DNA of 64,000 nucleotides from JAWSUT01 sp033549345 (GCA_033549345.1 JAWSUT010000008.1:1-64000), one strand, 5' to 3'. Positions 48,738-58,395 are shown, numbered from the stretch's first letter. Numbers and translations: made by a program. Notes: generated by a model from the sequence alone, not told the origin.

Positions 48738-48881
48738 GCGTTCACCTCCTTCAAACTTGCTTCGAGGACACAACAATTTTACCATGTGTTTCTTTAAAAT
48801 GCAACACAATACTCAAATGTATAGCGAAAAGCTGTTTGGTTAAGCTATTATCGACAAAAATTCAGGTTGGGAGGTGAGATA

Positions 48882-49208
48882 ATGATTGGATTGATTGTCC
48901 GTTTTATTGTTTCGGCCATTGTTCTGATGCTGGTCAGTTTCCTGCTGCCCGGATTTGCCACACTTGGTTTCGGGGCGGCACTGGCGGCGGCGATTGTGAT
49001 TGCGATCCTGGGCTTTATTGTGGAGAGTATATTCGGTAAGAAGGTATCTCCGCATAACCGGGGGATTATCGGCTTTGTTGTTTCCGCCGTCGTAATCTAC
49101 CTGGCACAGTTTGTTGTACCCGGTATGAACATCTCAATTATTGGTGCAGCTCTGGCGGCGCTGGTGATTGGGATTATTGATGCCTTTGTCCCCACGGAAC
49201 TGCGTTAA
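48882..49208 (+). CDS. Phage holin family 4 / YvlD-like membrane protein
   Basis: A 108-residue membrane protein with four hydrophobic helices and the DAF motif near its end, as in the Phage_holin_4_2 (YvlD) family. It is chromosomal, lying between rpsT and gpr, so it is unlikely to be a true lysis holin. Function unknown; possibly tied to sporulation by position. GGGAGGTG lies 6 nt before the ATG at 48882, and gpr begins 18 bp after its stop. Confidence 0.75.
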   Translation: MIGLIVRFIVSAIVLMLVSFLLPGFATLGFGAALAAAIVIAILGFIVESIFGKKVSPHNRGIIGFVVSAVVIYLAQFVVPGMNISIIGAALAALVIGIIDAFVPTELR

Positions 49209-49226
49209 CACACAGGAGGACTGGTT

Positions 49227-50222
49227 GTGACTGATCAAACCGTAAAGCGCCGCAATATCCGTACAGACCTGGCCATTGAAGCACATGAAATGCTGATGGG
49301 GGAGGTCAAAGAAGAAATCCCCGGTGTGATGGCCGAAACCGAAAAAATTGGTGATATGAACATTACACGTGTTCACATTACAACTCCGGATGCGGAAGAG
49401 CGGATGGGAAAAAGGCAGGGTAGATATATTACCCTGGAAGCTCCCGGTCTGCGCCAGAAAAATACGGAGCTGCAGGAAACTGTCTCCCGTCAGTTTTCCC
49501 AGGAACTGCTGAAAATGGTGGAATTAACCGACCAGACCACGATTCTTGTGGTCGGGTTGGGTAACTGGAATGTGACACCGGATGCCCTTGGCCCCCGTGT
49601 AGTTAAGGATTTGTTGGTCACAAGGCATATTTTGGAGCTGCAGCCGGAAACACTCGGTGAAGGGTTTAGGGCTGTTTGCGCCATTGCACCGGGTGTGTTG
49701 GGAATAACCGGCGTGGAAACAGGAGAAATTATCCAGGGGTTGGTCGAAAAAGTCAAACCTGACATTATTATTGCTGTGGACGCGCTGGCAGCACGAAGTT
49801 TAAGCCGGCTCCATACCACCATTCAGATTGCCGATACCGGAATTACTCCCGGGTCAGGTGTGGGAAACAAACGCCTGGAAATTTCGCATGAAACGTTGGG
49901 CATTCCGGTCATTGCCGTGGGTGTGCCCACCGTTGTTGATGCGGTCACCATTGCCGACGACCTGGCAGGTCATTTGTTTGAGCTGCTGATGCAGGAAGCA
50001 GGGGCCGATTCACCAGTATACAAAGTAATTGAAAGCGTTGCCGAAGCAGATAAACGGCAGATTATGCAGGAAGTCCTGGAACCCTACGGCGGGCGGCTGA
50101 TGGTTACACCCAAAGAAGTAGACACATTAATTGAAGATGTGGCCAGGCTCCTGTCCGGCGGCATCAATGCCTCCATGCATCCCGCAATCGAAAGCGTGGA
50201 ATCAACAAAATACCTACATTAA
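49227..50222 (+). CDS. gpr: GPR germination protease
   Basis: A 331-residue aspartate-type endopeptidase that degrades small acid-soluble spore proteins during germination. It is made as a zymogen and processed near residue 15. Motifs: RTDLAIEAHE at the N-terminus, VVGLGNWNVTPDALGPRVV, VDALAARSLSRLHTTIQIADTGI with catalytic-region Asp, and GVPTVVDAVTI. GTG start at 49227 with AGGAGG 7 nt upstream. It is followed by spoIIP, the conserved order of spore formers. Proof of an endospore-forming host. Confidence 0.97.
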   Translation: MTDQTVKRRNIRTDLAIEAHEMLMGEVKEEIPGVMAETEKIGDMNITRVHITTPDAEERMGKRQGRYITLEAPGLRQKNTELQETVSRQFSQELLKMVELTDQTTILVVGLGNWNVTPDALGPRVVKDLLVTRHILELQPETLGEGFRAVCAIAPGVLGITGVETGEIIQGLVEKVKPDIIIAVDALAARSLSRLHTTIQIADTGITPGSGVGNKRLEISHETLGIPVIAVGVPTVVDAVTIADDLAGHLFELLMQEAGADSPVYKVIESVAEADKRQIMQEVLEPYGGRLMVTPKEVDTLIEDVARLLSGGINASMHPAIESVESTKYLH

Positions 50223-50229
50223 ACCCAAC

Positions 50230-50257
50230 AAGGCCGGATGACCGGCCTTTCCCTTTT
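50230..50257 (+). terminator. Terminator of gpr
   Basis: AAGGCCGG (50230-50237) pairs with CCGGCCTT (50242-50249), then TCCCTTTTT. Confidence 0.82.
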
Positions 50258-50345
50258 TGAAGACGCGGGGACAGGTTCCACTGTCTTCATTTCAGTAATT
50301 TTGCAGCTTTGGATGAGGACAGTGGAACCTGTCCCCGCGTCTTCA
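50258..50345. repeat. Inverted pair of palindromic repeats, copies D and E
   Basis: Copy D (50258-50289) has the core GCGGGGACAGGTTCCACT. Copy E (50314-50345) is its near-exact reverse complement (AGTGGAACCTGTCCCCGC), separated by 24 bp. Each copy is itself a palindrome with TGAAGAC/GTCTTCA arms (TGAGGAC in E). Together they could fold into an 88-nt cruciform between gpr and spoIIP. Confidence 0.85.
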
Positions 50346-50459
50346 TTTTGGCGGGTGTCTTTAATTTCCAATAAATTATGGGAATATGTGCAGGATTTGT
50401 GCATAGCATTATATACAGAGAGCTAAAAAAAAGTTAGAGGAGTGACAGGAGGGATTCCC

Positions 50460-51536
50460 GTGGCCAAAAGTGTCTTTTTTTCTGTCCGCAGCAAAAGACA
50501 GGCCCAACGCAAGTCCAGGAGAGCTAAATATTTTATGTTCGCTTTGGCCATATTCATACTGGGTGCCGCACTGGCGCAAAACTTCGGACAGCCTGCTGTT
50601 GTTCCGGCTATGGCCGGTGCTTCATCTTCACCCGAGGAATCCCGCATAGCCAGCCTGGGAAAGGTTGTGGGCCTGCATATACTCTCCCAGGTTATTCCCG
50701 GTTTTAAAGAAGCCGTTGCCCCGCTTCCGGATGAGGGGGAAGAGGTGCGTGAGGACAGGGAGAAACCGGCCGGTTTTGCAGGCTTTGCCGATCCCCGGGA
50801 TCCCAAGAAGATTTTAGCGGCCCAGATTCCCTATATGGACGAAACGGGTGCGTTTCTGCAGCCGTTAATTCACCAGGTCAACCAGGACCAGATGACGGAA
50901 AATGATGAACCAAAGATTGTTATCCCTGTCAGAAATGTTCTGACAGGCACAGGGAAGGTTGTTATTTACCATACCCACGCCACAGAATCGTTTGTGCCCA
51001 CCTCGGGAAGACGGTTTACCGAAGACCTGACACTGACTGTGGCGCAGCTTGGTGAAGAGCTGGCAAATATGCTCCTGACGGAGTATGGAATCCCCGTCGT
51101 TACCGATAAAACGATTCATGATATCCCCCGCAGCACATCCTATGAAAAGGCCTTGCCTACAATTAACGGGTTGTTGTCGGCCCATCCGGAAACAGAGCTT
51201 GTTATCGACCTGCACAGGGACGGGGTGGCCAGGAAAGTTACAACGGCAGAGATTAACGGCGAGGCTGCCGGCAAGATTCTCTTTGTGGTCGGTTCCCGCC
51301 ACCCCCATTGGCAGGAGAACTACCAGAAGGCGCTTTTTCTGCATCAGGTGCTGGAGGAAATGGTACCGGGCATTTCCCGTGGTATTCGCGAACGTCCCCT
51401 GGTTTACAACCAAGACGTTCATCCCGGAGCACTGCTGATTGAAATTGGGGGACATGAGAATTCACTTTCTGAAGCACGACGCACACTGCCTGTACTGGCA
51501 CGTGCTCTTGACCGTCTGTACCATTCCGGCCTGTAG
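50460..51536 (+). CDS. spoIIP: Stage II sporulation protein P
   Basis: A 358-residue peptidoglycan amidase/endopeptidase of the SpoIID-SpoIIM-SpoIIP engulfment complex, made in the mother cell. One N-terminal membrane helix (YFMFALAIFILGAALAQ), a linker, then the SpoIIP domain with VVIYHTHATESF (metal-ligand His, Glu), LVIDLHRDG and LLIEIGGHENS. The GTG at 50460 is chosen because AGGAGGG lies 6 nt upstream. gpr-spoIIP-yqxA-lepA order is conserved with Bacillus. Confidence 0.96.
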   Translation: MAKSVFFSVRSKRQAQRKSRRAKYFMFALAIFILGAALAQNFGQPAVVPAMAGASSSPEESRIASLGKVVGLHILSQVIPGFKEAVAPLPDEGEEVREDREKPAGFAGFADPRDPKKILAAQIPYMDETGAFLQPLIHQVNQDQMTENDEPKIVIPVRNVLTGTGKVVIYHTHATESFVPTSGRRFTEDLTLTVAQLGEELANMLLTEYGIPVVTDKTIHDIPRSTSYEKALPTINGLLSAHPETELVIDLHRDGVARKVTTAEINGEAAGKILFVVGSRHPHWQENYQKALFLHQVLEEMVPGISRGIRERPLVYNQDVHPGALLIEIGGHENSLSEARRTLPVLARALDRLYHSGL

Positions 51537-51607
51537 TGCGGAGTATAAATAAAACCGCTTCTCGGAAAACTAAAGCTAAGAGTTAAATTTCCGGGAGGGA
51601 CGAAAGA

Positions 51608-51835
51608 ATGAAAAAGCAAACGGTTTTTTCCGTTCTGCTTATTTTTTTATTTGCCGGGGTGCTGCTCATGGTGGGGCTCAGGCTGGCAGGGCAGGGTTTA
51701 CGTGAAGTAGGGGGGGCTGTAGAATCTTCTGCAGTCCTGCATATGGCCCGTGATGAAAACGGGTTCTGGATTATCACATTTGCCGGCCGGGACTGGTGTC
51801 TGAATCTGTTGGGAACAGCGGATGACGGACGGTAG
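51608..51835 (+). CDS. yqxA: YqxA-like small membrane protein (DUF3679)
   Basis: A 75-residue protein with one N-terminal membrane helix (FSVLLIFLFAGVLLMVGLRLAG) and a short outer domain. Position between spoIIP and lepA and overall form match YqxA/DUF3679 of Bacillus, a protein of unknown function in spore formers. GGGAGGG lies 7 nt before the ATG at 51608. The assignment relies mainly on gene order. Confidence 0.65.
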   Translation: MKKQTVFSVLLIFLFAGVLLMVGLRLAGQGLREVGGAVESSAVLHMARDENGFWIITFAGRDWCLNLLGTADDGR

Positions 51836-51903
51836 AGATTGGTTGCTTGTCACTCTCATAGCCAGGTGCTATAATATTCTGGAGGATTGACAGGAGGATG
51901 ACA

Positions 51904-53700
51904 ATGCACCAAAGCCATATTCGTAATTTTAGCATCATTGCACATATCGACCATGGTAAATCGACGCTCGCAGACAGACTGCTGGAAGTCACCGGCGCCC
52001 TGACGCAAAGGGAAATGACCGAACAGGTGCTGGACAAAATGGATCTGGAGCGTGAACGGGGGATTACCATTAAACTGCAGGCAGTACGGCTGCGCCATCA
52101 GGCCAAAGATGGCCAGGTGTATATGCTAAACCTGATTGACACACCAGGGCATGTTGATTTTACCTATGAAGTATCCCGCAGCCTGGCAGCCTGTGAAGGC
52201 GCCCTTTTGGTGGTGGATGCGGCACAGGGTATTGAGGCGCAGACACTGGCCAATGTTTATCTGGCGCTGGAACATAATCTGGAAATCATTCCGGTGATCA
52301 ATAAAATTGATTTACCCAACGCCGATGTGGAAAAAGCGAAACGGGAACTGGAAGACGTAATCGGTATTTCCGGTGATGAGGCCATCCTGGTTTCTGCCAA
52401 AGAGGGTATAGGAGTGGAAGATGTCCTGGATGCTGTGGTGGAACGTGTGCCGCCGCCTTCAGGCGAGAGGGGCGCGCCGCTGCGCGCTCTGATTTTTGAT
52501 TCGCATTATGATTCGTACCGCGGGGCGGTGGCCTATGTCCGGGTTATGGAAGGCCAAATTGATGAACGAATGAAAATAAAGCTGATGTCCAATGGCAAAA
52601 TCTTTGAGGTGGCGGAAGTCGGGGCTTTTCAGCCGCAGATGACACGCACAGGCAGCCTCGCTGCCGGGGAAGTGGGTTATCTGGTGGCCGGCGTAAAAAA
52701 TGTCAAAGACACCCGTGTCGGCGATACAATCACAGCCGCCGGCCGTCCCGCCTCAGAACCTCTGCCCGGTTACCGTAAGGCAAATCCCATGGTTTTTTGC
52801 GGTCTTTATCCTGTGGATAGCGGTGAATATGAAGATTTACGCGATGCACTGGATAAGCTGGGTTTAAACGATTCAGCCCTTGTTTTTGAGCCGGAAACAT
52901 CTGAGGCACTAGGTTTTGGTTTTCGCTGCGGATTTCTGGGCCTTTTGCATATGGAGATTATCCAGGAGCGGCTGGAGAGAGAATATAAGCTGTCCCTGAT
53001 TACCACCGCCCCCAACGTTGTCTACCATGTGAACCTGAATAACGGCAATACCATCCCCATTGATAACCCGGCGCGGCTGCCTAAATCAGTGGATATTGCT
53101 TCCATTGAGGAACCTTATGTCACAGCCCGGGTTATTGTTCCAAATCAGTATGTAGGCGCAGTTATGGAGCTATGCCAGGACAAACGCGGTGTGTTTGGCA
53201 ATATGGAATATCTCGATACCAGCCGTGTCATGCTTACCTATGAGATACCGCTTAGTGAAATTGTCTTTGATTTTTTTGATCTTCTGAAAAGCCGCACCCG
53301 CGGCTATGCTTCCCTGGACTATGAACTCCTTGGCTACCGGGCTTCCAAGCTGGTGAAAGTAGACATACTGATTAACGGGGAAGCGCTGGATGCACTCTCT
53401 TTTATTGCCCATGTGGACCGGGCGTACCAGCGGGGACGTGACCTGGCCGGCAGGCTGCGTGAGATCATCCCGCGCCAGATGTTTGAAGTGCCGATTCAGG
53501 CGGCCATCGGCCATAAAGTAATTGCCAGGGAAACCATTAAAGCGATGCGCAAAAACGTGATTGACAAGTGTTACGGCGGCGATATCACGCGTAAACGGAA
53601 ACTGCTCGAGAAGCAAAAGGCCGGTAAGAAACGTATGAAACAGGTTGGCAATGTGGAGATTCCCCAGGAAGCGTTTATGGCTGTGTTGAGCATTGAATGA
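51904..53700 (+). CDS. lepA: Elongation factor 4 (LepA)
   Basis: A 598-residue translational GTPase thought to remobilise stalled ribosomes or aid assembly. G motifs: AHIDHGKST (G1), RGIT (G2), DTPGH (G3), NKIDLP (G4) and SAK (G5). EF-G-like domains II, III and V follow, plus the LepA-specific C-terminal domain ending KAGKKRMKQVGNVEIPQEAF. The ATG at 51904 is preferred over 51898 because the latter directly abuts AGGAGG. The gene is full length. hemW begins right after the stop codon. Confidence 0.97.
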   Translation: MHQSHIRNFSIIAHIDHGKSTLADRLLEVTGALTQREMTEQVLDKMDLERERGITIKLQAVRLRHQAKDGQVYMLNLIDTPGHVDFTYEVSRSLAACEGALLVVDAAQGIEAQTLANVYLALEHNLEIIPVINKIDLPNADVEKAKRELEDVIGISGDEAILVSAKEGIGVEDVLDAVVERVPPPSGERGAPLRALIFDSHYDSYRGAVAYVRVMEGQIDERMKIKLMSNGKIFEVAEVGAFQPQMTRTGSLAAGEVGYLVAGVKNVKDTRVGDTITAAGRPASEPLPGYRKANPMVFCGLYPVDSGEYEDLRDALDKLGLNDSALVFEPETSEALGFGFRCGFLGLLHMEIIQERLEREYKLSLITTAPNVVYHVNLNNGNTIPIDNPARLPKSVDIASIEEPYVTARVIVPNQYVGAVMELCQDKRGVFGNMEYLDTSRVMLTYEIPLSEIVFDFFDLLKSRTRGYASLDYELLGYRASKLVKVDILINGEALDALSFIAHVDRAYQRGRDLAGRLREIIPRQMFEVPIQAAIGHKVIARETIKAMRKNVIDKCYGGDITRKRKLLEKQKAGKKRMKQVGNVEIPQEAFMAVLSIE

Positions 53701-53701
53701 G

Positions 53702-54844
53702 ATGAAGAGCTCTGTCTACATCCATATTCCTTTTTGCCGGACAAAATGCTTTTACTGTGATTTTTTATCTTTGCCCGTGGGGGACCAGCCCCCCGATGCG
53801 GGAGCGTATCTTCGCGCACTGGAGACGGAACTAGCCCTGCGCGGCAGACAACTGCAGGCAGCCGGGCTGCAGGTTGGAACCGTTTATATCGGTGGCGGTA
53901 CGCCGACAGCGTTGGCTGCTGAAGATTTAGAGAGATTGCTGGATGCCTGCAAAAGACATTTACCGCTGGCACGTCCGGAGTGGACCATCGAGGCCAATCC
54001 GGGAACGATTGACCGTGTCAAGGCTAAAATTTTGGTGCAGTATGGCGTAAACCGTATCAGTCTTGGCATTCAGGATACATCTGACGACAGGCTCGCCCTG
54101 CTTGGACGTGCTCATACCGCAGCCCAGGCAAAGCAGGCCTTTTTCCTTTGCCGGGACAGTTTTCCATCCGTATCGGTCGATATTATAACCGGCCTGCCCG
54201 GGCAGACTCCCGAGACGTCCCTGTCGGCGCTTTGTGAGGTGATTTCCTGGCAGCCGGACCATACCTCTGTTTACGGCCTGAAAGTGGAAGAGGGGACGCC
54301 CCTGGCCGCTCTGGCAGAGAGCGGGCGTGTGGTGCTGCCCTCAGAAGAAGAAGTGCTGGCCATGTTTCAGCAGGCCAGAAACATTCTGACGCAATCGGGA
54401 TTTACCCATTATGAAGTTGCCAACTTTGCCCGCAAAGGCCATTTCTGCCGGCATAACCTGACATACTGGCAGAACCTGCCCTACATGGGCCTGGGCCTTG
54501 GTGCCCATTCATACTGGCAGGGCAGGCGGCTGAGGAATGTCACGGACATGGAGCAATATCAAGACATTATGAGAGAGGGGCAGCTCCCTGTGGCAGAAAC
54601 GATGGTTGTGCCGCCGCGTCAGCAGATGGAGGATACCATGATGCTTGGCCTGCGCCTGTGTGAAGGCGTTTCTTTTGAGGAATTTATGATGCGGCACGGG
54701 TGTGATGCCCGTGACGTGTTTGCCAAAGAAATTTCCCGTCTGGAGAAACTTGGGCTGGTGGTTTGCGACAAAAAAAGTATCCGGCTCTCTTTAGCCGGTT
54801 ATCCGCTGGCAAACCTGGTATTTGCCGAATTCATCACAGTCTGA
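53702..54844 (+). CDS. hemW: HemW, heme chaperone-type radical SAM protein
   Basis: A 380-residue radical SAM protein of the HemN-like family. Cys12, Cys16 and Cys19 (FCRTKCFYC) bind the 4Fe-4S cluster. YIGGGTPTALAAEDLERLL and the VNRISLGIQD motif follow, then a HemN C-terminal domain. It lacks the extra N-terminal Cys and extension of true coproporphyrinogen dehydrogenase HemN and is of HemW length, so it is the heme-transfer chaperone type. The ATG at 53702 lies 1 bp after the lepA stop, with no strong ribosome site, so translation is probably coupled. Confidence 0.9.
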   Translation: MKSSVYIHIPFCRTKCFYCDFLSLPVGDQPPDAGAYLRALETELALRGRQLQAAGLQVGTVYIGGGTPTALAAEDLERLLDACKRHLPLARPEWTIEANPGTIDRVKAKILVQYGVNRISLGIQDTSDDRLALLGRAHTAAQAKQAFFLCRDSFPSVSVDIITGLPGQTPETSLSALCEVISWQPDHTSVYGLKVEEGTPLAALAESGRVVLPSEEEVLAMFQQARNILTQSGFTHYEVANFARKGHFCRHNLTYWQNLPYMGLGLGAHSYWQGRRLRNVTDMEQYQDIMREGQLPVAETMVVPPRQQMEDTMMLGLRLCEGVSFEEFMMRHGCDARDVFAKEISRLEKLGLVVCDKKSIRLSLAGYPLANLVFAEFITV

Positions 54845-54848
54845 AATC

Positions 54849-54878
54849 TTGACAACACCCAGTCAGTAATGGTATTTT
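54849..54878 (+). promoter_or_regulatory. hrcA-grpE-dnaK-dnaJ promoter
   Basis: TTGACA (54849-54854), 18-bp spacer, TATTTT (54873-54878). The CIRCE operator begins 10 bp downstream of the -10. Confidence 0.75.
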
Positions 54879-54888
54879 TTATATAGCT

Positions 54889-54915
54889 TTAGCACTCATG
54901 TGGAGAGAGTGCTAA
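54889..54915 (+). promoter_or_regulatory. CIRCE operator
   Basis: TTAGCACTC, nine bases, GAGTGCTAA: a perfect CIRCE inverted repeat. HrcA bound here represses the chaperone operon until heat or misfolded protein titrates GroEL. Confidence 0.97.
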
Positions 54916-54932
54916 AACAAGGAGGATATGCT

Positions 54933-55973
54933 ATGGCTGGACTGAATGAACGTAAGCAGAAGATTCTCCAGGCCGTCGTAACCGATTATATCCAGACAGC
55001 TGAACCGATTGGCTCCCGCACCATCTCGCGCCGTTATCAGATGGATCTTTCGGCGGCAACCATCCGCAATGAAATGGCCGATCTGGAAGAGTTGGGCTTT
55101 TTGGTGCAGCCGCATACGTCCGCAGGCCGGATTCCGTCGCAAAAGGGTTATCGTTTTTATGTGGACGATTTAATGGATGCGCAGGCTCTTACCCCGCAGG
55201 AAGAAACGTATATTTCAGGTTTTTTTACACAGCTTCAGAAAATGCGGGAGATAGACCAGATTATCCAGCATACGGCCAAGGCGCTTTCGGTGATTACGCG
55301 CTATACATCACTGGTGCTGGGACCGCAATTCAGGCGGGGCAAGTTTAAACAAATGCGACTGATTCCCCTGGATTCGGAACGCGCTCTTGTGGTATTGATT
55401 ACCGATACAGGATATATTAAAAACAAAGTGATTGAACTGCCCAAAGCTCTGGACAGCGAGGAACTCTCTGCGGTTGTCAATTACCTGAATGAACAGTTGG
55501 CGGAACAGACCATTGCCAGCCTGTCGGCATCACAGCTGCAGCAGCTGCGCAGTGACCTGTATGCGAGAATGGATCTTTTAAACCAAATGCTGCATATGCT
55601 CGACGAATGTTCAACCGACTGTGAAAGCCGTGTTTTTCTGGGTGGCACGTCAAATATTCTTAATCAGCCGGAATTTAAAGACCTTGAGAAGGTTAGGCAC
55701 CTCTTGACACTCTTTGAGCAGGGCCAACGGCTTTCGTTTATGCTGGAGACGTCCCTTGAAGGCGTAACCATCCGCATCGGCACCGAAAACACGCTGCAGG
55801 AAATGAGTGACTGCAGCCTGGTTACGGCCACCTACCATTTGCACGACAGGCCGGTGGGCACAATCGGTGTCCTTGGCCCCACACGCATGGAATATTCAAA
55901 AGTGATTACTGTGATTGAACAAATTGCTGTCAGGTTAAATAACACCCTGACAGAGTTATCTGGTGAGAGGTGA
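54933..55973 (+). CDS. hrcA: Heat-inducible repressor HrcA
   Basis: A 346-residue repressor of class I heat-shock genes. It has an N-terminal winged helix (RKQKILQAVVTDYIQTAEPI, then SAATIRNEMADLEELG and SAGRIPSQKGYRFYVD), a GAF-like core and the conserved C-terminal GTIGVLGPTRMEYSKVI. The ATG at 54933 follows AAGGAGG. It heads the hrcA-grpE-dnaK-dnaJ-prmA-rsmE-mtaB operon and binds the CIRCE element just upstream, so it is autoregulated. Confidence 0.97.
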   Translation: MAGLNERKQKILQAVVTDYIQTAEPIGSRTISRRYQMDLSAATIRNEMADLEELGFLVQPHTSAGRIPSQKGYRFYVDDLMDAQALTPQEETYISGFFTQLQKMREIDQIIQHTAKALSVITRYTSLVLGPQFRRGKFKQMRLIPLDSERALVVLITDTGYIKNKVIELPKALDSEELSAVVNYLNEQLAEQTIASLSASQLQQLRSDLYARMDLLNQMLHMLDECSTDCESRVFLGGTSNILNQPEFKDLEKVRHLLTLFEQGQRLSFMLETSLEGVTIRIGTENTLQEMSDCSLVTATYHLHDRPVGTIGVLGPTRMEYSKVITVIEQIAVRLNNTLTELSGER

Positions 55974-55978
55974 TTTGG

Positions 55979-56530
55979 ATGAGTGAACATGAAGAACGAA
56001 ATGCACCAATGGAAGAGCAGGATGAGCGTTATACCGGTGATGAGGAAGCCCGTGAACCTGAGGCGTCGGGTCCCAAACAGGACGAATCCGCAAATGATGA
56101 GCTAGCGGGCCTGAAAGAGGAAAATGCGCAGCTTTTTTCCCGCCTGCAGCGGCTGCAGGCTGATTTTGACAATTACCGGAAAAGAATGAAAACGGAAAAA
56201 CAGGACTGGGCCACACAGGCGATCTGTGATTTGGTCCGGGAGCTTTTGCCTGTGATTGACAATCTGGAGAGAGCAAAAGAGGCAAAAGGTTCTGCCGAGG
56301 CTCTCGCAGAGGGTGTGGATCTGGTTTACAGGCAGTTTCTTACAGCTTTGGAGAAACAGGGACTCAGTGTAATTGAGGCCTGTGACACCGAATTTGACCC
56401 CAACTGTCATCATGCCATCATGCAGGTGGAGTGTGATCGTCCGGAGAATACCGTTGTGGAAGAACTGCAAAAGGGATATAAGCTGCAGGAGCGGGTTTTA
56501 CGCCCCAGTATGGTAAAAGTTGCAAAATAA
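55979..56530 (+). CDS. grpE: Nucleotide exchange factor GrpE
   Basis: A 183-residue co-chaperone that releases ADP from DnaK. An acidic disordered N-terminus (about 45 residues) is followed by a long coiled coil (LKEENAQLFSRLQRLQADFD) and the family motif NYRKRMKTEKQD. The C-terminal beta domain has FDPNCHHAIMQVE and GYKLQERVLRPSMVKV. The ATG at 55979 follows GAGAGGTG. It starts 5 bp after the hrcA stop. Confidence 0.96.
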   Translation: MSEHEERNAPMEEQDERYTGDEEAREPEASGPKQDESANDELAGLKEENAQLFSRLQRLQADFDNYRKRMKTEKQDWATQAICDLVRELLPVIDNLERAKEAKGSAEALAEGVDLVYRQFLTALEKQGLSVIEACDTEFDPNCHHAIMQVECDRPENTVVEELQKGYKLQERVLRPSMVKVAK

Positions 56531-56568
56531 CAAATTTAATACACATAGATATAAGGAGGATGCAAATC

Positions 56569-58395
56569 ATGAGTAAGGTAATCGGTATTGACCTGGGTAC
56601 AACAAACTCTGTGGTCGCTGTCATGGAAGGTGGCGAACCGGAAGTTATCGCCAACGCGGAAGGAGACAGGATAACCCCTTCCGTTGTAGCGTTCAGTAAA
56701 GCGGGGGAACTGCTGGTGGGGCAGGTTGCCAAGCGCCAGGCGGTCACCAACCCGGAGCGCACCATTACATCGGTAAAACGTCATATGGGCAGCGGTCATA
56801 AAGAAAAGATTGACGATAAAGAGTATTCGCCGCAGGAAATCTCGGCTATGATTCTGCAAAAGCTTAAAAAAGACGCTGAGAGTTTTCTGGGCGAGAAAGT
56901 GGAAAAAGCCGTCATTACCGTGCCTGCTTACTTTACAGACTCGCAGCGCCAGGCGACCAAGGATGCGGGTAAAATCGCCGGTCTTGAGGTGCTGCGGATT
57001 ATCAATGAACCAACGGCAGCCGCGCTGGCCTACGGCATGGATAAGGCCGAGGACCAGACTGTTCTGGTGTTTGACCTGGGCGGCGGTACGTTCGATGTGT
57101 CCATTCTCGACCTGAGTGAAGGCCTGGTGGAAGTGAAGGCAACCAGCGGCAACAACCGCCTGGGCGGTGATGATTTTGATGAAAAGGTGATCAACTACTT
57201 AGCCGATCAGTTCAAAAAAGACCAGGGCGTTGACCTGCGTAACGACCGTATGGCTCTGCAGCGCCTGAAAGAAGCTGCGGAAAAAGCGAAAATTGAACTC
57301 TCCAGTGTGACCACCACCAACATTAATCTGCCTTTTATCACAGCCACGGCCGAAGGCCCCAAACATCTGGATATCAACCTGACCCGGGCCAAGTTTAATG
57401 AACTGACAGCCGACCTGGTGGAAGCCACAATGGGCCCCACACGGCGCGCACTTTCAGATGCCGGCCTCAGTGCGGACAAAGTGGATAAAGTCATTCTCGT
57501 TGGCGGTTCCACACGGATTCCGGCTGTGCAGGAGGCCATTAAAAAACTGACAGGCAAAGAGCCCCATAAGGGTGTGAACCCGGATGAAGTGGTGGCTCTG
57601 GGCGCCGCTATTCAGGCCGGCGTGCTGGCAGGCGAAGTCAAAGATGTTCTCCTGCTGGACGTGACACCTCTGTCTTTGGGCATTGAAACTCTGGGCGGTG
57701 TGTTTACAAAAATTATCGACCGCAATACAACCATCCCCACCTCCAAAAAGCAGGTCTTTTCAACCGCCGCCGATAACCAGACGCAGGTTGAAATTCATGT
57801 GCTGCAGGGAGAGCGCCAGATGGCTGCCGACAATAAAACGCTGGGTCGCTTTACGCTGGACGGAATTCCGCCGGCACCCCGCGGCATTCCCCAGATTGAA
57901 GTTTCTTTCGATATTGATGCCAACGGAATCGTGAATGTGTCTGCAAAAGACACAGGTACCGGCAAAGAGCAGAAAATCACCATCACCGGTACAGGCGGGC
58001 TCAGTGAACAGGACATTGACGAGATGGTGAAAAACGCCGATAAGTTCGCCGAAGAAGACAGGAAACGCAAAGAGCTGGCCGAAGCACGCAACGAAGCCGA
58101 CACGCTGGCTTATACCACAGAGAAAATGCTGCGTGATCTGGGCGATAAAGTAGATGCTGCCAAAAAAGGTGAAATTGAGACGGCTGTTACCAGGCTGCGT
58201 GAAGAAGCGGCCAAAGACGATGTGGACGCCATCAAGGCAGCCATCGAAGGCCTGACAAAATACGTGCATGAACTCTCAACCCAGATGTATCAGCAGGAGC
58301 AGGCAGCCCAGGGGCAGGAACCTGCCGGTGACGGCCAGGAAGGCACAGTGGATGCCGAGTACGAAGTGGTGGATGAAGACGGGGAGAAGGATTAA
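56569..58395 (+). CDS. dnaK: Chaperone DnaK (Hsp70)
   Basis: A 608-residue Hsp70. The nucleotide-binding domain begins GIDLGTTNSVVAVMEGGEP and contains VITVPAYFTDSQRQATKDAG, DLGGGTFDVSILD and VGGSTRIPAVQ. The substrate domain begins LLLDVTPLSLGIETLGGVFT, followed by a helical lid and an acidic tail. The ATG at 56569 is preferred over 56560, which abuts the AAGGAGG ribosome site. As in other Gram-positive DnaKs, the NBD lacks the 24-residue segment of the E. coli protein. Full length. Confidence 0.98.
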   Translation: MSKVIGIDLGTTNSVVAVMEGGEPEVIANAEGDRITPSVVAFSKAGELLVGQVAKRQAVTNPERTITSVKRHMGSGHKEKIDDKEYSPQEISAMILQKLKKDAESFLGEKVEKAVITVPAYFTDSQRQATKDAGKIAGLEVLRIINEPTAAALAYGMDKAEDQTVLVFDLGGGTFDVSILDLSEGLVEVKATSGNNRLGGDDFDEKVINYLADQFKKDQGVDLRNDRMALQRLKEAAEKAKIELSSVTTTNINLPFITATAEGPKHLDINLTRAKFNELTADLVEATMGPTRRALSDAGLSADKVDKVILVGGSTRIPAVQEAIKKLTGKEPHKGVNPDEVVALGAAIQAGVLAGEVKDVLLLDVTPLSLGIETLGGVFTKIIDRNTTIPTSKKQVFSTAADNQTQVEIHVLQGERQMAADNKTLGRFTLDGIPPAPRGIPQIEVSFDIDANGIVNVSAKDTGTGKEQKITITGTGGLSEQDIDEMVKNADKFAEEDRKRKELAEARNEADTLAYTTEKMLRDLGDKVDAAKKGEIETAVTRLREEAAKDDVDAIKAAIEGLTKYVHELSTQMYQQEQAAQGQEPAGDGQEGTVDAEYEVVDEDGEKD

